NCBI RefSeq assembly: GCF_002078875.1
Contig: NC_034438.1
Span: 17,231,747 to 17,295,746 of the forward strand
DNA length: 64,000 nt
Reading direction: 5' to 3'
Origin: Numida meleagris
Taxonomy: Eukaryota; Chordata; Aves; Galliformes; Numididae
A program made the translations under genes and the position numbers. Shown here one piece after another: positions 40,601 to 48,891 of this stretch (position 1 is the first letter of the stretch; every line of letters begins with the position of its first letter). The notes beneath the pieces were generated by a model, which was not told the origin of the DNA, did not search any database, and was given only the letters and a program-made list of their open reading frames with translations.

Positions 40601-41678
40601 CAAATCTCCATGTCTGGATGTTTCCTCTGTTCTCCACAAAAAAACGTAGTGCAACATATAATCAAAGTTGATAATCCAGAGCTATGTTGTTGTGCTAATA
40701 TTTCCATCCTTTTAATTGTTTACATATATCCTTACTAATGTTTTTATACTTATTTGAATGGAGTTGATCAAGAGTCTATAGAAAGCGTAATCATGAATTT
40801 AAAATTTTGTCCGTAAGCTAGTTGGTTAGAGTGGATCAGATGGAAACAGTCCAGGTTCATTCTGACCACAAAATGAAAGTGTTTAGCAAATGGTAAAATA
40901 ATGTTGTCTTTTTTTAAACACTCATTCACATTTAACTGCATGTGCTGGAATGCACTTTAACTGGCAATATTTCATATATTAAAGAGTCTTCTGATAGTTT
41001 ATCTGTCTGTATAAAACTTTCAAATTCATGTCTTCATACTGACAGAATAATTCATTTTCAAAGGGAGTGGCATGCGAGGATAAAACCAGAGGCCTGGAAA
41101 ACATAAGTGTTTTGGAAGATTGTTTTCCTGAAGAAGAACATGAAAGATCACTACTAATGAATTGTGAAAAATGTGTTTCTGGAAGTACTGAAGTTAATAC
41201 AAATGAGGCACAGAACATCTCTGAATACAGAATATCTCTGCTAAATGGTGATAAAAAGCTACCAAATAATGAAGAACAGGAAGTTGCTAAGCACCTTTCA
41301 CCATCCATGCCTTACATAATCACTGATCAAGATTTCAGAAGTCAAATACATTCAGCTTTGATACCAGCCAAGAAAATTCAATCCATAGAAATGCTGGAAG
41401 ATGATTTATGTGATTCCCAACAGGCCCCAATTAAAAATGAAGAAAATGATAATGAAGAAGTTTTAAGCACAGAAGAAGATTTCAGTGAAAAAACCCTTTT
41501 CAATCCATACCTTAGAAATTCTGTTAAAACAAGAGAATTTCTTGTTTCTGAGAACTTGCCAGAACACAGCAAGAATGAACCCAAAAGCCAGGCAGCTGTT
41601 TTACCTGGACTTCAACAAAATGTTGTAGGACAAACCTATATAACATTGGACATGGTTGGGCTGGCAACAGCTCATTAG
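16587..41678 (+). CDS. IL31RA: Interleukin-31 receptor subunit alpha (gp130-like receptor), 15 coding exons
   Basis: Single-pass class I cytokine receptor at the plasma membrane. In mammals it pairs with OSMR to bind IL-31 and signals through JAK/STAT. The spliced frame is 884 residues. It has a signal peptide (1-18), Ig-like D1 (about 19-117; Cys45, Trp62, Cys98), a cytokine-binding module (118-325; Cys128, 138, 174, 181; WSEWC at 311-315), three fibronectin III domains (326-425, 426-520, 521-616), a TM segment (621-644), box 1 (WPDIPNP, 654-660) and an acidic tail. Orthology to IL31RA rather than gp130 rests on the tail, where NPYLRNS and [12 protein letters not shown] closely match the human C-terminus, and on its position beside IL6ST. 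All 14 junctions are GT-AG with compatible phases. It differs from human IL31RA (732 residues) by the added Ig-like domain and a longer C-terminus. The start at 16587 is chosen because a signal peptide follows at once. The exons are listed separately. Confidence 0.93.
17352..17500 (+). mobile_element. Mariner-type DNA transposon end (Galluhop-like)
   Basis: Starts with the terminal inverted repeat ggttgttccaaaagtaatgc directly after ta, the mariner target dinucleotide, and continues into subterminal sequence (cacaataacgcgatttgatagag). The rest of the transposon and the second inverted repeat are missing. The match is to the chicken Galluhop family as I remember it. Confidence 0.8.
17716..18012 (+). 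CDS. IL31RA: IL31RA coding exon 2 (Ig-like D1 domain)
   Basis: This 297-nt exon encodes one Ig-like domain (residues 19-117) with Cys45, HIIWKLN around Trp62, and Cys98. The pattern IxWKxN, then a [19 protein letters not shown] strand, closely follows D1 of gp130. The flanking phases are 1 and 1, as for a movable extracellular module. The donor t|gtaagt is strong. Mammalian IL31RA has no equivalent exon product. The next intron (18013-19365) shows nothing recognisable. Confidence 0.9.
19366..19486 (+). CDS. IL31RA: IL31RA coding exon 3 (D2, first half)
   Basis: Encodes [13 protein letters not shown] and LTCNW, the first two conserved cysteines (128, 138) of the cytokine receptor homology module, then [15 protein letters not shown], very like gp130 D2. 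It ends in phase 2 at gtaagt. The intron to 23036 contains two CR1 copies and otherwise AT-rich DNA. Confidence 0.93.
20495..20752 (-). mobile_element. CR1 LINE 3' fragment in IL31RA intron
   Basis: Minus-strand tail atcacagaatcagagaatg, followed inward by the CR1 3' UTR and the terminal ORF2 residues [21 protein letters not shown]. It is inserted antisense to the receptor gene and 5'-truncated. Confidence 0.88.
21435..22222 (+). mobile_element. CR1 LINE 3' fragment (about 0.8 kb) in IL31RA intron
   Basis: Sense-oriented CR1 with the C-terminal ORF2 in broken frames. The frame at 21656-21913 holds [18 protein letters not shown], and 21795-22142 holds [20 protein letters not shown] and ends just before the 3' UTR. 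The 3' end is ggtcccttccaacctaaacc, then tctgtgat. One frameshift separates the two ORF pieces. Confidence 0.92.
23037..23221 (+). CDS. IL31RA: IL31RA coding exon 4 (D2, second half)
   Basis: Completes D2 with Cys174 and Cys181, then [13 protein letters not shown], matching the VEAENALGKVTSD segment of gp130. It starts in phase 2 after ttttag and ends in phase 1 at the weaker donor gtaatt. The following intron (23222-25173) holds only a short CR1 remnant. Confidence 0.92.
23484..23550 (-). mobile_element. Short CR1 3' tail remnant
   Basis: Only the terminal tail (ttcatagaaccatagaatat, then aagttggaagagaccc) of a minus-strand CR1 remains. It is about 65 bp long. Confidence 0.65.
25174..25325 (+). 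CDS. IL31RA: IL31RA coding exon 5 (D3, first half)
   Basis: Encodes [17 protein letters not shown] and CQIRYR, the opening strands of the second cytokine-module domain. It starts in phase 1 and ends in phase 0 at gtaagc. The next intron (25326-26194) contains nothing recognisable beyond a small gactaaaca tandem near 25915. Confidence 0.92.
26195..26360 (+). CDS. IL31RA: IL31RA coding exon 6 (D3, second half with WSEWC)
   Basis: Encodes [16 protein letters not shown] and [11 protein letters not shown]. The class I signature normally WSxWS reads WSEWC at 26315-26329 (residues 311-315). Human IL31RA has WSDWS at this place. It ends in phase 1 at gtaggc. The following intron (26361-28312) is filled with nested mobile elements. 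Confidence 0.93.
26752..27010 (+). mobile_element. Endogenous retroviral LTR fragment, 5' part
   Basis: Begins tgtgatttaaccctagtagg. Further on it has a purine-rich block, agcaaagcaaaacaagg, and then the tgcttcccatcagg motif shared with position 46-58 of the window. It resembles a common avian ERV LTR and seems to continue at 28168-28275 after CR1 insertions. No retroviral coding sequence was seen. 27011-27321 is diverged or unrelated sequence. Confidence 0.55.
27322..27428 (-). mobile_element. CR1 LINE 3' end, left half of an interrupted copy
   Basis: Minus-strand CR1 3' UTR sequence (ggttgaatccaactcctggt, then tccaaatgctcctttaag), breaking at cttgggaccatg. The same element resumes at 27823 with accactgccctgagg, so a younger CR1 landed inside it. 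Confidence 0.75.
27429..27826 (+). mobile_element. CR1 LINE (F-like) inserted into an older CR1
   Basis: Sense-oriented CR1 3' segment. The frames at 27433-27678 and 27570-27755 give the ORF2 C-terminus ([14 protein letters not shown], then [18 protein letters not shown]). It ends tctgtgattctgtg. A 5-bp gacca repeat at 27429-27433 and 27822-27826 may be the target duplication. Confidence 0.88.
27823..28167 (-). mobile_element. CR1 LINE, right half of the interrupted copy
   Basis: Continues the minus-strand CR1 broken at 27428, from accactgccctgaggactct inward to the ORF2 C-terminal region (frame 27936-28178, with [15 protein letters not shown]). It is inactive. Confidence 0.82.
28168..28275 (+). 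mobile_element. Endogenous retroviral LTR fragment, middle part
   Basis: Contains gctgagcacaatgtcatatg and then catccctttggccagtt, which aligns by eye with 155-200 of the window. It probably continues the LTR started at 26752. It ends about 38 bp before the exon 7 acceptor. Confidence 0.55.
28313..28395 (+). CDS. IL31RA: IL31RA coding exon 7 (D4, first half)
   Basis: Encodes [20 protein letters not shown] and VYLMWK, paralleling the start of gp130 D4, and ends in phase 0 at gtaaat. The acceptor follows a (ttg)n-rich tract, with an LTR remnant just upstream. The next intron (28396-29224) shows nothing recognisable. Confidence 0.92.
29225..29441 (+). CDS. IL31RA: IL31RA coding exon 8 (D4, second half)
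   Basis: Encodes the rest of the first membrane-proximal fibronectin III domain, with [23 protein letters not shown] and LRIPSTDEK, closely matching human IL31RA in this region. Phase 0 in, phase 1 out at gtaaga. The following intron (29442-30770) contains no recognised element. Confidence 0.93.
30771..30953 (+). CDS. IL31RA: IL31RA coding exon 9 (D5, first half)
   Basis: Encodes the start of the second fibronectin III domain, with [20 protein letters not shown]. It is the counterpart of the 174-nt IL6ST exon at 60398-60571. Phase 1 in and out; donor gtatgt. The next intron (30954-33712) holds a short TA/TG-rich run near 31000 and an uncharacterised stretch at about 31780-32130. Confidence 0.92.
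33713..33814 (+). CDS. IL31RA: IL31RA coding exon 10 (D5, second half)
   Basis: Encodes [20 protein letters not shown] and then IQTYVQEK. At 102 nt it is exactly the length of the matching IL6ST exon (59615-59716) and has the same phases (1, 1). The donor gtacat is weak by consensus. The following intron (33815-34861) shows nothing recognisable. Confidence 0.92.
34862..35008 (+). CDS. IL31RA: IL31RA coding exon 11 (D6, first half)
   Basis: Encodes [20 protein letters not shown] and [11 protein letters not shown], the best conserved stretch shared with gp130. Its length of 147 nt and phases equal those of the IL6ST exon at 58903-59049. The next intron (35009-37506) contains AT-rich DNA only. 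Confidence 0.94.
37507..37647 (+). CDS. IL31RA: IL31RA coding exon 12 (D6, second half)
   Basis: Encodes [20 protein letters not shown] and [19 protein letters not shown]. Its 141-nt length and phases equal those of the IL6ST exon at 57638-57778. The intron 37648-38895 carries a TG/TA-rich microsatellite near 38112-38195. Confidence 0.93.
38112..38195. repeat. Imperfect TG/TA-rich simple repeat
   Basis: Alternating purine-pyrimidine sequence with gtgtgtgtatatgcatata and later atatatatatgtgcgtgtg. It lies in the intron before the transmembrane exon. Confidence 0.7.
38896..38989 (+). CDS. IL31RA: IL31RA coding exon 13 (transmembrane segment)
   Basis: Encodes a 24-residue hydrophobic helix (621-644, [12 protein letters not shown] then [12 protein letters not shown]) followed by the stop-transfer KKH. 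It starts in phase 1 and ends in phase 2 at gtaagt; the IL6ST equivalent is 97 nt. The intron 38990-40429 shows nothing recognisable. Confidence 0.93.
40430..40508 (+). CDS. IL31RA: IL31RA coding exon 14 (box 1)
   Basis: Encodes [15 protein letters not shown] and then [11 protein letters not shown]. The WPxxPNP core is box 1, the JAK-binding motif. The donor used is gtg|gtaaca, the only choice that keeps the frame into the last exon. If it is not used, the frame runs 20 codons to a stop at 40569. Confidence 0.87.
41046..41678 (+). CDS. IL31RA: IL31RA coding exon 15 (cytoplasmic tail and stop)
   Basis: Encodes residues 675-884, ending at tag 41676-41678. It is rich in Glu, Asn and Ser and has four tyrosines: Tyr735 (YRIS), Tyr764 (YIIT), Tyr829 (NPYLRNS) and Tyr872 (YITL). 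Tyr829 corresponds to the functional human Tyr721 by its surrounding sequence. The human protein stops shortly after LPEHTK; here about 30 residues follow, including [10 protein letters not shown]. The acceptor is ctgacag. Confidence 0.93.
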   Translation, partial: NNSFSKGVACEDKTRGLENISVLEDCFPEEEHERSLLMNCEKCVSGSTEVNTNEAQNISEYRISLLNGDKKLPNNEEQEVAKHLSPSMPYIITDQDFRSQIHSALIPAKKIQSIEMLEDDLCDSQQAPIKNEENDNEEVLSTEEDFSEKTLFNPYLRNSVKTREFLVSENLPEHSKNEPKSQAAVLPGLQQNVVGQTYITLDMVGLATAH

Positions 41679-42886
41679 CGGGAGACAGAGTTCCTTGTAA
41701 AGTCCCAACCTGGTAGTGCTGCTTTTTTATTTTCCTGTGTTTCCTGGATGGTCGTGGTTACTCTGGATGAAATTACCCTATTCCTTCAAATAGCTGTGAA
41801 GTAATTAATGTACTGTGTTTATTCCTGTGAAGCTTCACTTTCAGAGTTGTGGGGGATTTATTTGTTTTTGTTTTTGTTTTTTTTAAACCAGAGAAATTTG
41901 TCAGTAGTAAGACAAAGGATGTAGCTTTTCTTAGTTTTTCATTTTGATTTTCCCTGTGAGAACATCACGCAGTGCAAGTAGCTTGCTGCTTTCCCCCTAG
42001 GCAGCCAGTTCAGATGGGTGAGCACTGCTGGGGCAATGTGCACTAACTTGAACAGAGCCAACACCTGCCAAATATTTCCTTAAGTTACATGAAGAAGAAC
42101 AACTTTCCAGTTTTTTTTCCCTTGCTTGTTTTGTATCTAGTTTTATGTGTACTGTTGCAAGCTAGTATAGCTCCAGCAGAAGAGATGCAATTATGCAGAT
42201 ATGTCGTCTATGAAACTATATCAGTTCCTCTGAGAAACTGCCCAGTGAAGTGCTTTTGTACATATAAATACATGTGTGCTTGTGTCTGAGCCCAGACATG
42301 GGGAAATATCACAATCTATTGTTTGTGCAGCAAAACTTGCACCTGATGACCCTTGCTCATCAGCGTGGGTGAGATTGCAAGCTGGGGTCTTCTGTTTTAT
42401 AATATGCCTGGAGTCTTGCCTAAAAGCCCACAAGATCCTGGCCTTCGACCTGAAATACTAATCTGTGTATTTACTGTATTTGTTGCTCTGTTGTTCTTTG
42501 AGGTTCAATTGAGGCTTCTTGTTTCAGTATATGTCTTGACTTGAGCACTTGGTGCTGGAAGGAGGAGGACTGTGCCTGGTCCAAGGCTGTCTTCCCCACC
42601 TCTGTCAGCGCACCTGCACTTCCCATATGGGAAGGTGGTGGGCTTGTTCCCTCCTCTGCTGAGTGCAAACCAACACTTCAGCAGTATGGATGGTTGAGGA
42701 GCTTGAGGCACAGGCAGGGTCAAGTCCTGAACTACAGTGACAGTACAGATGTTATCTTCCAGTGCTCCCATCATACAGAAAATTACTATGGTCAGTAATA
42801 AGATAATCACTTAAATGCTTGGTGATTGCAGCTGCGATAGGGAAAGAGACTCTCATAGTTAAGCTGAGCAGACCTTTGCAAATAAA
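41679..42886 (+). other. IL31RA: Probable IL31RA 3' UTR
   Basis: Noncoding sequence follows the stop, with a T-rich run at 41863-41885. The first well-placed aataaa is at 42881-42886. The end of the transcript is uncertain, and a later aataaa at 44296-44301 could also be used. Confidence 0.45.
42881..42886 (+). terminator. Candidate polyadenylation signal for IL31RA
   Basis: Canonical aataaa 1.2 kb after the stop codon, followed by GT-rich sequence (gtgatggttggctgtgtttg) starting about 13 bp later. The hexamer alone is weak evidence. Confidence 0.35.
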
Positions 42887-45800
42887 GATCTTAGGGCAGT
42901 GATGGTTGGCTGTGTTTGGTATATTTCAAAGTGGTGCTCCAAAAGGCTGGGAAAAACGTGCTGGAGATCATGCGGTCTGCTGCTTGTACTGTGGTGTGTG
43001 CAAGCATGTTGTGGTTGAGAGCAAGGTTTTAGCTGGTAGCTTTTGCCGTTTCCAAATCCTTTGGTCTTACGCTGCCAAAGATTAGAAATATAACAAGAGA
43101 AGATAATGAGCCAAATCTGAAACTCTTAATTCAAAGAAATGCGAGATTCTCATTTTGAAATCTCCCTTGACAGATTTGAGCAACAGGGCTTTGTTTTGAC
43201 AGCCATGGGGTTTCAAGCATTGGGTTGTAACATTTTAACCTTGTCAGCCAAGATATCAAAATACTGAAGATTCAGCAGCCTGATGTTTTTGTAACAAGCA
43301 GTCTTGGTAGTCACATGCATAAAACAATGTCTTAATAGCAAATGTCATGCTCATTATTGTGAGAGATGATCTGTGAAAATTTATTTAATAGCTTTATGCT
43401 TTGCTAGCAGTTATTCTGAAATACTCAGCTAAGATACTCTGCCAAATGTTACTTAACATGTAACACACAGAGCTTATATAACATATGCATGATTTGAGAC
43501 TGTGTAAAATTGATTTTGAACAGGCTGAAACGTGTAATTGAGCTAGCGTTCGGGGTGGCTCTGCTCTGGTTTCTAGTTCTCTGCAAAGAGAGCACAAGAC
43601 TCATTTTGCTGCTCTGTGCCTGCATTTGTATCAGGAAGCAGGGCGCATCCTCGCTGTGAGTAAGTCTGGAGCCCACAGGTATATGGACCCACTGTAAATT
43701 CAGGTAGTTGTTGATAGCAGCATCTTTTGCCTCTTAGCAAGAAAGAGTAAACTCGCAAGAAGGAGTAAAGACAGTGGTTGGATAAAGTTCTTGTGATGCA
43801 CCTGTCTTATGGCTATTCATCGTTTATCAGAAAACACGGGCAACCCCATCTTAAAGGTAGGGCGTGCCTAAAGCAGTTGCTTTGTGTGCATTGTTCTGTC
43901 CCACATGCAGAGAACTACGTTTGTAAATGGAGCCGTCAGAGAGGCATTATGCATTCATTTTGTAATACTGTTCTTAATCATAGGGTCTGATAACTTAGGA
44001 ACAAGGCTCTGTGTGAGGAACGTATCTTTTCTTAGCCTTTGTTTTTCCATTTTCTTTGCAGTTCTGTTACTTAAAAGAAATTATCTTTTTCAGTATTTGA
44101 GAAAAATTCTAGTTAAATTCTTTTCCTTTTCAAAACCTTTCTTATGACTATTGTTTGTCCTTCTTTCCACGAGTAAACAATCATTTTTACTGCCATCTTG
44201 CTACTTAATTTAACTCAAACTCTTTTTGGCTGGTTATTTTGAAAGCAGAACAGAAGAATGAGCAGCAATAATCTGGAAGTTGGCACAGATGTTTGAATAA
44301 AATGTTCTTCCACAGAAAGAAGTTTTGTTAATAGCCTGTCAAAACATGAACCGAAGCAGATGTGTGTAGTATGGTGTAGATTTATTCTCTAAATTTGCTT
44401 AAAAAAGAACTTGCTGGAAAAGTAAGTACAGAGGGATCATTTAGTGGTGCACTTTCCTTGCCCAGTATCTTTGACTTTCTTCAGCTCTTGAAAAGACAGC
44501 ACACTTCTAGGAAGGGTGAGGGGAATGCGGCCAGCGGAGCAGCCTGGGCGAGCTCCCGGTGCGCTGGCGCCGTGCCCTGCAGCACAGGCCGTGCCGGTTC
44601 CCTGCCCACCGCCTGGGGCTGCCAGCTGAGGGGCTGAGCTGTGGGACCCCCCCAGTCCCAGCAGGAAAAAGAGCTGCGCTGTACTGCGGCATTTCTTAGT
44701 TCCAAAGTGCCGCTTGAATGTTTACAACTCACATAGAGCAATGAGGACAATGCTTTCAAGTTTGAATGAATGCCACTGGCATTTTTAGGAAGCCCCTGTC
44801 TCGTTGTTCAGGCATTTCTTAGCCCCAGACTGCTGAAAGCCTCCTGGGCCAACTTGTGTATGTATCTAGGTTGCCGTGACTGAGTCAACAGAACGGAAGT
44901 TTTGCAGTGAGCATTTCTCAGAAAAGCAGCCTGAGATTTCCTGGATCTGCGATTGCTATCCTGAGAATGCTGTGCTCCTCTTGCCAAGGATCAGACAACA
45001 GAATTTTCTCCATTAGATGAGAAACTGTGCGTGTGGTGGATTGTGATGAAGAAATACCATGTTTCGTAACCATGGGATTAATCAGTAGTACTGAGGGATG
45101 CGAGAAGCAAAGCTTGTGAGATTAAAGTTAGGGTTAGTGCTCTGTGTTGTCCACTTGGAACATTACTGAACAGAACCCTTCGGCCTGAAGAAAGAGCTGG
45201 AAGAAGCTCTCCAGAATTATGCTAGAGCAGATCCCATCATAATGTGATGAAATCTGGACAATTCTTCTTACCCTTTTTTTCTATGAAGTGAGCACTGCAC
45301 GCCTCTGGGACACATCCTTGTGCAGGTGCTGTCTGCCGCGTCTGGACGTGGTCTTTTGGGGATTCGGACTTCTTTTTTTAATTGAAAAAATATGTTTAAA
45401 AAAGCCTCTGAATACAAGAATTAACCCTGAGGGGACAGTGTCTTTGTTTTTAACAGGAAGCTCGTTCTGTAGCTGCCCCACTCCTTAAACCCCTTCCCTC
45501 CCGCCGCCTCCGTGACTGCTGCTTTCTTCTGAGAGCGGACATCTCCCAGCATGATCCCTGCATTTGCTTCTGCCTGCGGTGCCTTCTTCAGTGTTACACA
45601 GCTGGCTTTGCTCATCTTTGAGGACCACCTCTTCCCTTCTTTTGCTTTTCTTCTTGGAAGGGTTTAATTGCTTTTGCACTCCTGATGAAGCTCTCCATAG
45701 CGCCATCCTAATGTGATTTCATACTGCGCAGGCAGTGTAAGGCAGGAAGCTGTGAATCACATCTGGTGCCAGTTGCCTCGTACTGCTTCAGTTTGTGCTC

Positions 45801-46460
45801 ATTTTCACCTCTCCTCCTGCATTTGGGGCCTCCTCTGTCCTTTCTGAAGGGAAAGGGAGAGGGGCAGCACCCACGGCCACTGCACCACCATTGTGCTTCC
45901 CTGCATGCTGCAGCCCCCAGACCAGCTGTCTGCTCCCTCTGGCACCGCCTGCCAGCAGGGGCTGTACGGCGCCTAGGTCTCAGGCTTGCTGCCCACGTGC
46001 ACCCCAGGCCCCTGCCCTAAGCTGAAGTCTCTGTTCTCTGTGCCCATGTGCTGCCAGGGCCGCCTGAAGCAGGGGATGGTGCTGCTTGTGCCTCATGTGC
46101 CTGGAAGCTGCTCTGTGCTGCTGCGTGCCAGCACGTGCCACTGCAGTCCCAGGGCTGCTGCTGTGTGTCCCGCTCACGGTGCTGCGGTTCCCTCCTGCAG
46201 TGCCCAGTTCTTCCCGCACCCACGGGAGCAGCCTCAGCTCTGGGCAGAGGCTCCCACCGCTGCAGCCCCTGGGGATGCATCTCTGCGTCATTACCTTTAA
46301 AGGAGTTGTACTGTGGTGGTTTTTGTTTACTTTGGGCGTTACTATGTTGATATTTGTATTTAAATGACTCCACATGTTTTGCTGTGACAGAGCCTGACCC
46401 TGCATTGCCTTCAGGCTGATTTCGAAGAGAGGAGTTAGTCAGAAATTTTCCCACTTGTGT
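42887..46460. other. Intergenic DNA between IL31RA and the long CR1
   Basis: No gene recognised. Base composition rises at 44510-44660 and 45480-46290, where overlapping open frames on both strands reflect GC-rich sequence rather than coding potential. Confidence 0.4.
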
Positions 46461-47985
46461 AATCATAGAATCACTTGAGTTGGAAAGGGCCTTTAAAGAT
46501 AATCTCATCCAACTCCCCTATAACGAACAGGGACACCTACAGCAACATCAGGTTGCTCAGAGCCCCATTCCGCCTGGCCTCGAATGTCCCCAGGGACTGT
46601 GTATCCACCTCTTCTCTGGGCAACCTGTTCCAGTGCCTCCCCACACTTACTATAAAAAAACTTCTTTCTCATATCCAGACTAAACCTCCCCTCTTTTAGT
46701 TTGAAAGCATTTCCCCTTGCCCTATCACAAAAGAGCCTGCTGAAGAGTCTGTCCCCTTCTTTCTTACAGCCCCTTTTAGATATGGAAAGGCCACTCTCAG
46801 GTCACCCTGGAGCCTTCTCTTCTCCAGGCTGAACAGCCCCAGCTCTCTCAGCCTGTCCTCGAAGGAGAGGTGTTCCATGGCTTGGATCATTTTTGTGGGC
46901 CTCCTCTGGACACGCTCCAACAGCTCTATGTCTCTCCTGCACTGAGGACTCCACATCTGGACGCAGTACTCCAGGTGAGGACTCACCAGCACAGAGCAGA
47001 GGGCAGGATCACCTCCCACACCCTGCTGGCCACGCTTCTTTTGATGCAGCCCAGGATACAGTTGGCTTTCTGAGATGGGAGGGCACATTGCTGGCTCATG
47101 GCCATCTTCCCATCCACCAGTGCCCCCAGGGCATTTTTGGGAGGACTGTGCTCAATCCTTGCCTCCCCCAGCTTGCACTGGTAGTGAGGGTTGCCTTGAC
47201 CCAGGTGCAAGGTCTTGTATTTGGATTGGTTAAACCTCATGAGGTTCACCTGGTCTCACTGCTCAAGCCTGTCTAGGTCCCTCTGGATGGCATCCTGTTC
47301 CTTGGGTGTGTTGACTGCACCCCACAGCTTGATGTCATCACCGAACTTGCTGATTGTGCACTCAACCCCACTGTCAATGTCACTGACGAAGAACTGGCCC
47401 CAGCACTGACCCCTGGGGGACACCACTCATCACCAATCTCCATCCAGACACTGAGCCATTGACCACCACTCTCTGGACTCGATCCTGCAGCCAATTCTCT
47501 GTCCATCGAACAGTCCACCCATCAAAGTCATCTCTCTCCAATTTGGAGAGAAGGATGTTGTGGGGGACTGTGTCAAAGGCCTTACTGAAGTCCAGATAGC
47601 TGACATCCATGGCTCTTCTCTTGTCTACTGATGCAGTGGCACCATCATAGAAAGTCATTAGGTTGGTCAAGCAGGATTTACTTTTTGTGAATCCATGCTG
47701 GTTCTCTCGCATCACCTCCCTACCTCCCGTGTGCCTTAGCACAGCTTCCAGGAGGACCTGCTGCATGATCTTCCCCAACACAGAACTGGGGCTGACAGGT
47801 CGATAGTTCTTTGTGTCATCCTTTCTTCTCTCCTTAAAAATGGGTGTGACATTGCCATGTTTGCAGTCACCAGGGACCTCACCTGGCTGCCGTGACTTCT
47901 CAGACACCAGTGAGAGTGGCGTGGCGACTATGGCAGCCAGTTCCTTCAGGACTCAGCACGTTTCCACCCGCAGATGTCCATCTCC
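46461..47985 (-). mobile_element. CR1 LINE, 1.5 kb with a long reverse transcriptase reading frame
   Basis: Minus-strand copy ending in the tail aatcatagaatcacttgagt. A 175-codon frame (47380-47907) covers RT motifs: [44 protein letters not shown] and [12 protein letters not shown]. Further pieces at 46983-47249 and 46696-47088 give the ORF2 C-terminus. Its 5' end, around the CR1 [15 protein letters not shown] region, meets the CpG island. Frameshifts make it inactive. Confidence 0.93.
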
Positions 47986-47989
47986 TGAG

Positions 47990-48870
47990 GCCCGAGGGGC
48001 GCTGCGTTTCTCCAGAGAGTGGCGGCCTTCTTCCAGACCCGCGTACCGACATGAAACCCTGCGTAAGGGTCCGTGCCTGTCGCAGCGGCACGGGAACGTA
48101 TCGCGGCGTCCCCGCAGCGCCCATCCCCCCACCCGCGGAGCCCAGGGGTTTTCCGGGGAAGGGAGCGCGCCGCGGGGGCGGGCGCTGCCGGATGACACTG
48201 CCGCCCGGCGCCGGGCCCTGGGGGCTGGGACGGGGTGAGCAGGGCGGCCCCGGGGTTTTCGGGGCAGGGGTGTGCGCCGCGGCGGGGCCGGAGCCTTTCG
48301 TGGCGGGACTGCGCGGAGACGGTGCGTGCGCGGCTCTCGGGCAGCGCCTTCCTGCTGCGCTCGGTGTCAGCGCAGGGGAAAAAGCTGCATCCGGTCCGCA
48401 GGAGCGCGTTTGTTCCCGGAGCGCACGGAATGCGGGCAGGTCGCGCTGGGGCCCGGCAAAGCCCCGTCCCCGTGACTCAGCGGCGCTTTACCGTCGGCGC
48501 GGACACGCGGCCGGGAAGGGGAGGCGGAGGCGGGGCAGCTGCGAGCGGGGGTCGGGCGCCCGAACCCTCCGAAAACGAACGCGCGTCCCTAAGAAACCGA
48601 CACACGGGGAGCGGGGCGGCCGAGGGCCGGGCCGGCTCGCGGCACGTCGCGCTGCTGCCCCCGGCCGGCGGCGCTGCCCCGGGACGTGCACGCGGCGGAG
48701 CGGCGGCCCTGGCATCGACGCGGTACGAAGGGACGGGACCGCCCGCGGCGGCCGACGCCACGCGCAGCCCCTGAATCCCGTGGCGGGCGGAGCCGCCGTC
48801 CGCACCGCGCCCGGAGCGAGCGGAAAGGGGAGGGAAGGCCTCGTTACACCCACAGCGACTCCGACAGACA
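47990..48870. promoter_or_regulatory. CpG island between two convergent genes
   Basis: Nearly 0.9 kb of GC-rich, CpG-dense, non-repetitive sequence. It includes GC-box-like runs (ggaggcggaggcggggcag near 48521) and an AP-1 type tgactca at 48473-48479. It ends sharply at about 48870, where AT-rich sequence with the probable IL6ST 3' end begins. Both known genes end toward it, so it cannot be the promoter of their annotated starts. It may drive an unannotated transcript. The 332-codon plus-strand frame across it is not supported as a gene. Confidence 0.6.
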
Positions 48871-48885
48871 CAGTTCGGAATTTTC

Positions 48886-48891
48886 TTTAAT
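48886..48891 (-). terminator. Candidate distal polyadenylation signal for IL6ST
   Basis: The minus strand reads attaaa, the commonest variant signal, followed within 40 bp by GT-rich sequence (gtgtctgtcgg, then gctgtgggtg). This lies exactly at the border with the CpG island. Confidence 0.35.

Noticed and set aside
17716..41678. Naming the plus-strand gene as a second gp130 copy
   Set aside because: The extracellular half resembles gp130, but the tail (NPYLRNS and [12 protein letters not shown]) and the position match IL31RA, and the gp130 tail is present separately on the minus strand.
46017..46508. 163- and 141-codon minus-strand frames at 45980-46508
   Set aside because: GC-rich intergenic DNA partly overlapping a CR1 tail; overlapping frames on both strands suggest noncoding sequence.
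47892..48890. 332-codon plus-strand open frame, and other long frames, in the CpG island
   Set aside because: Low stop-codon frequency in GC-rich DNA explains it. Composition is Arg/Gly/Pro/Ala-rich in all frames on both strands, no domain is recognisable, and the frame begins inside a CR1.
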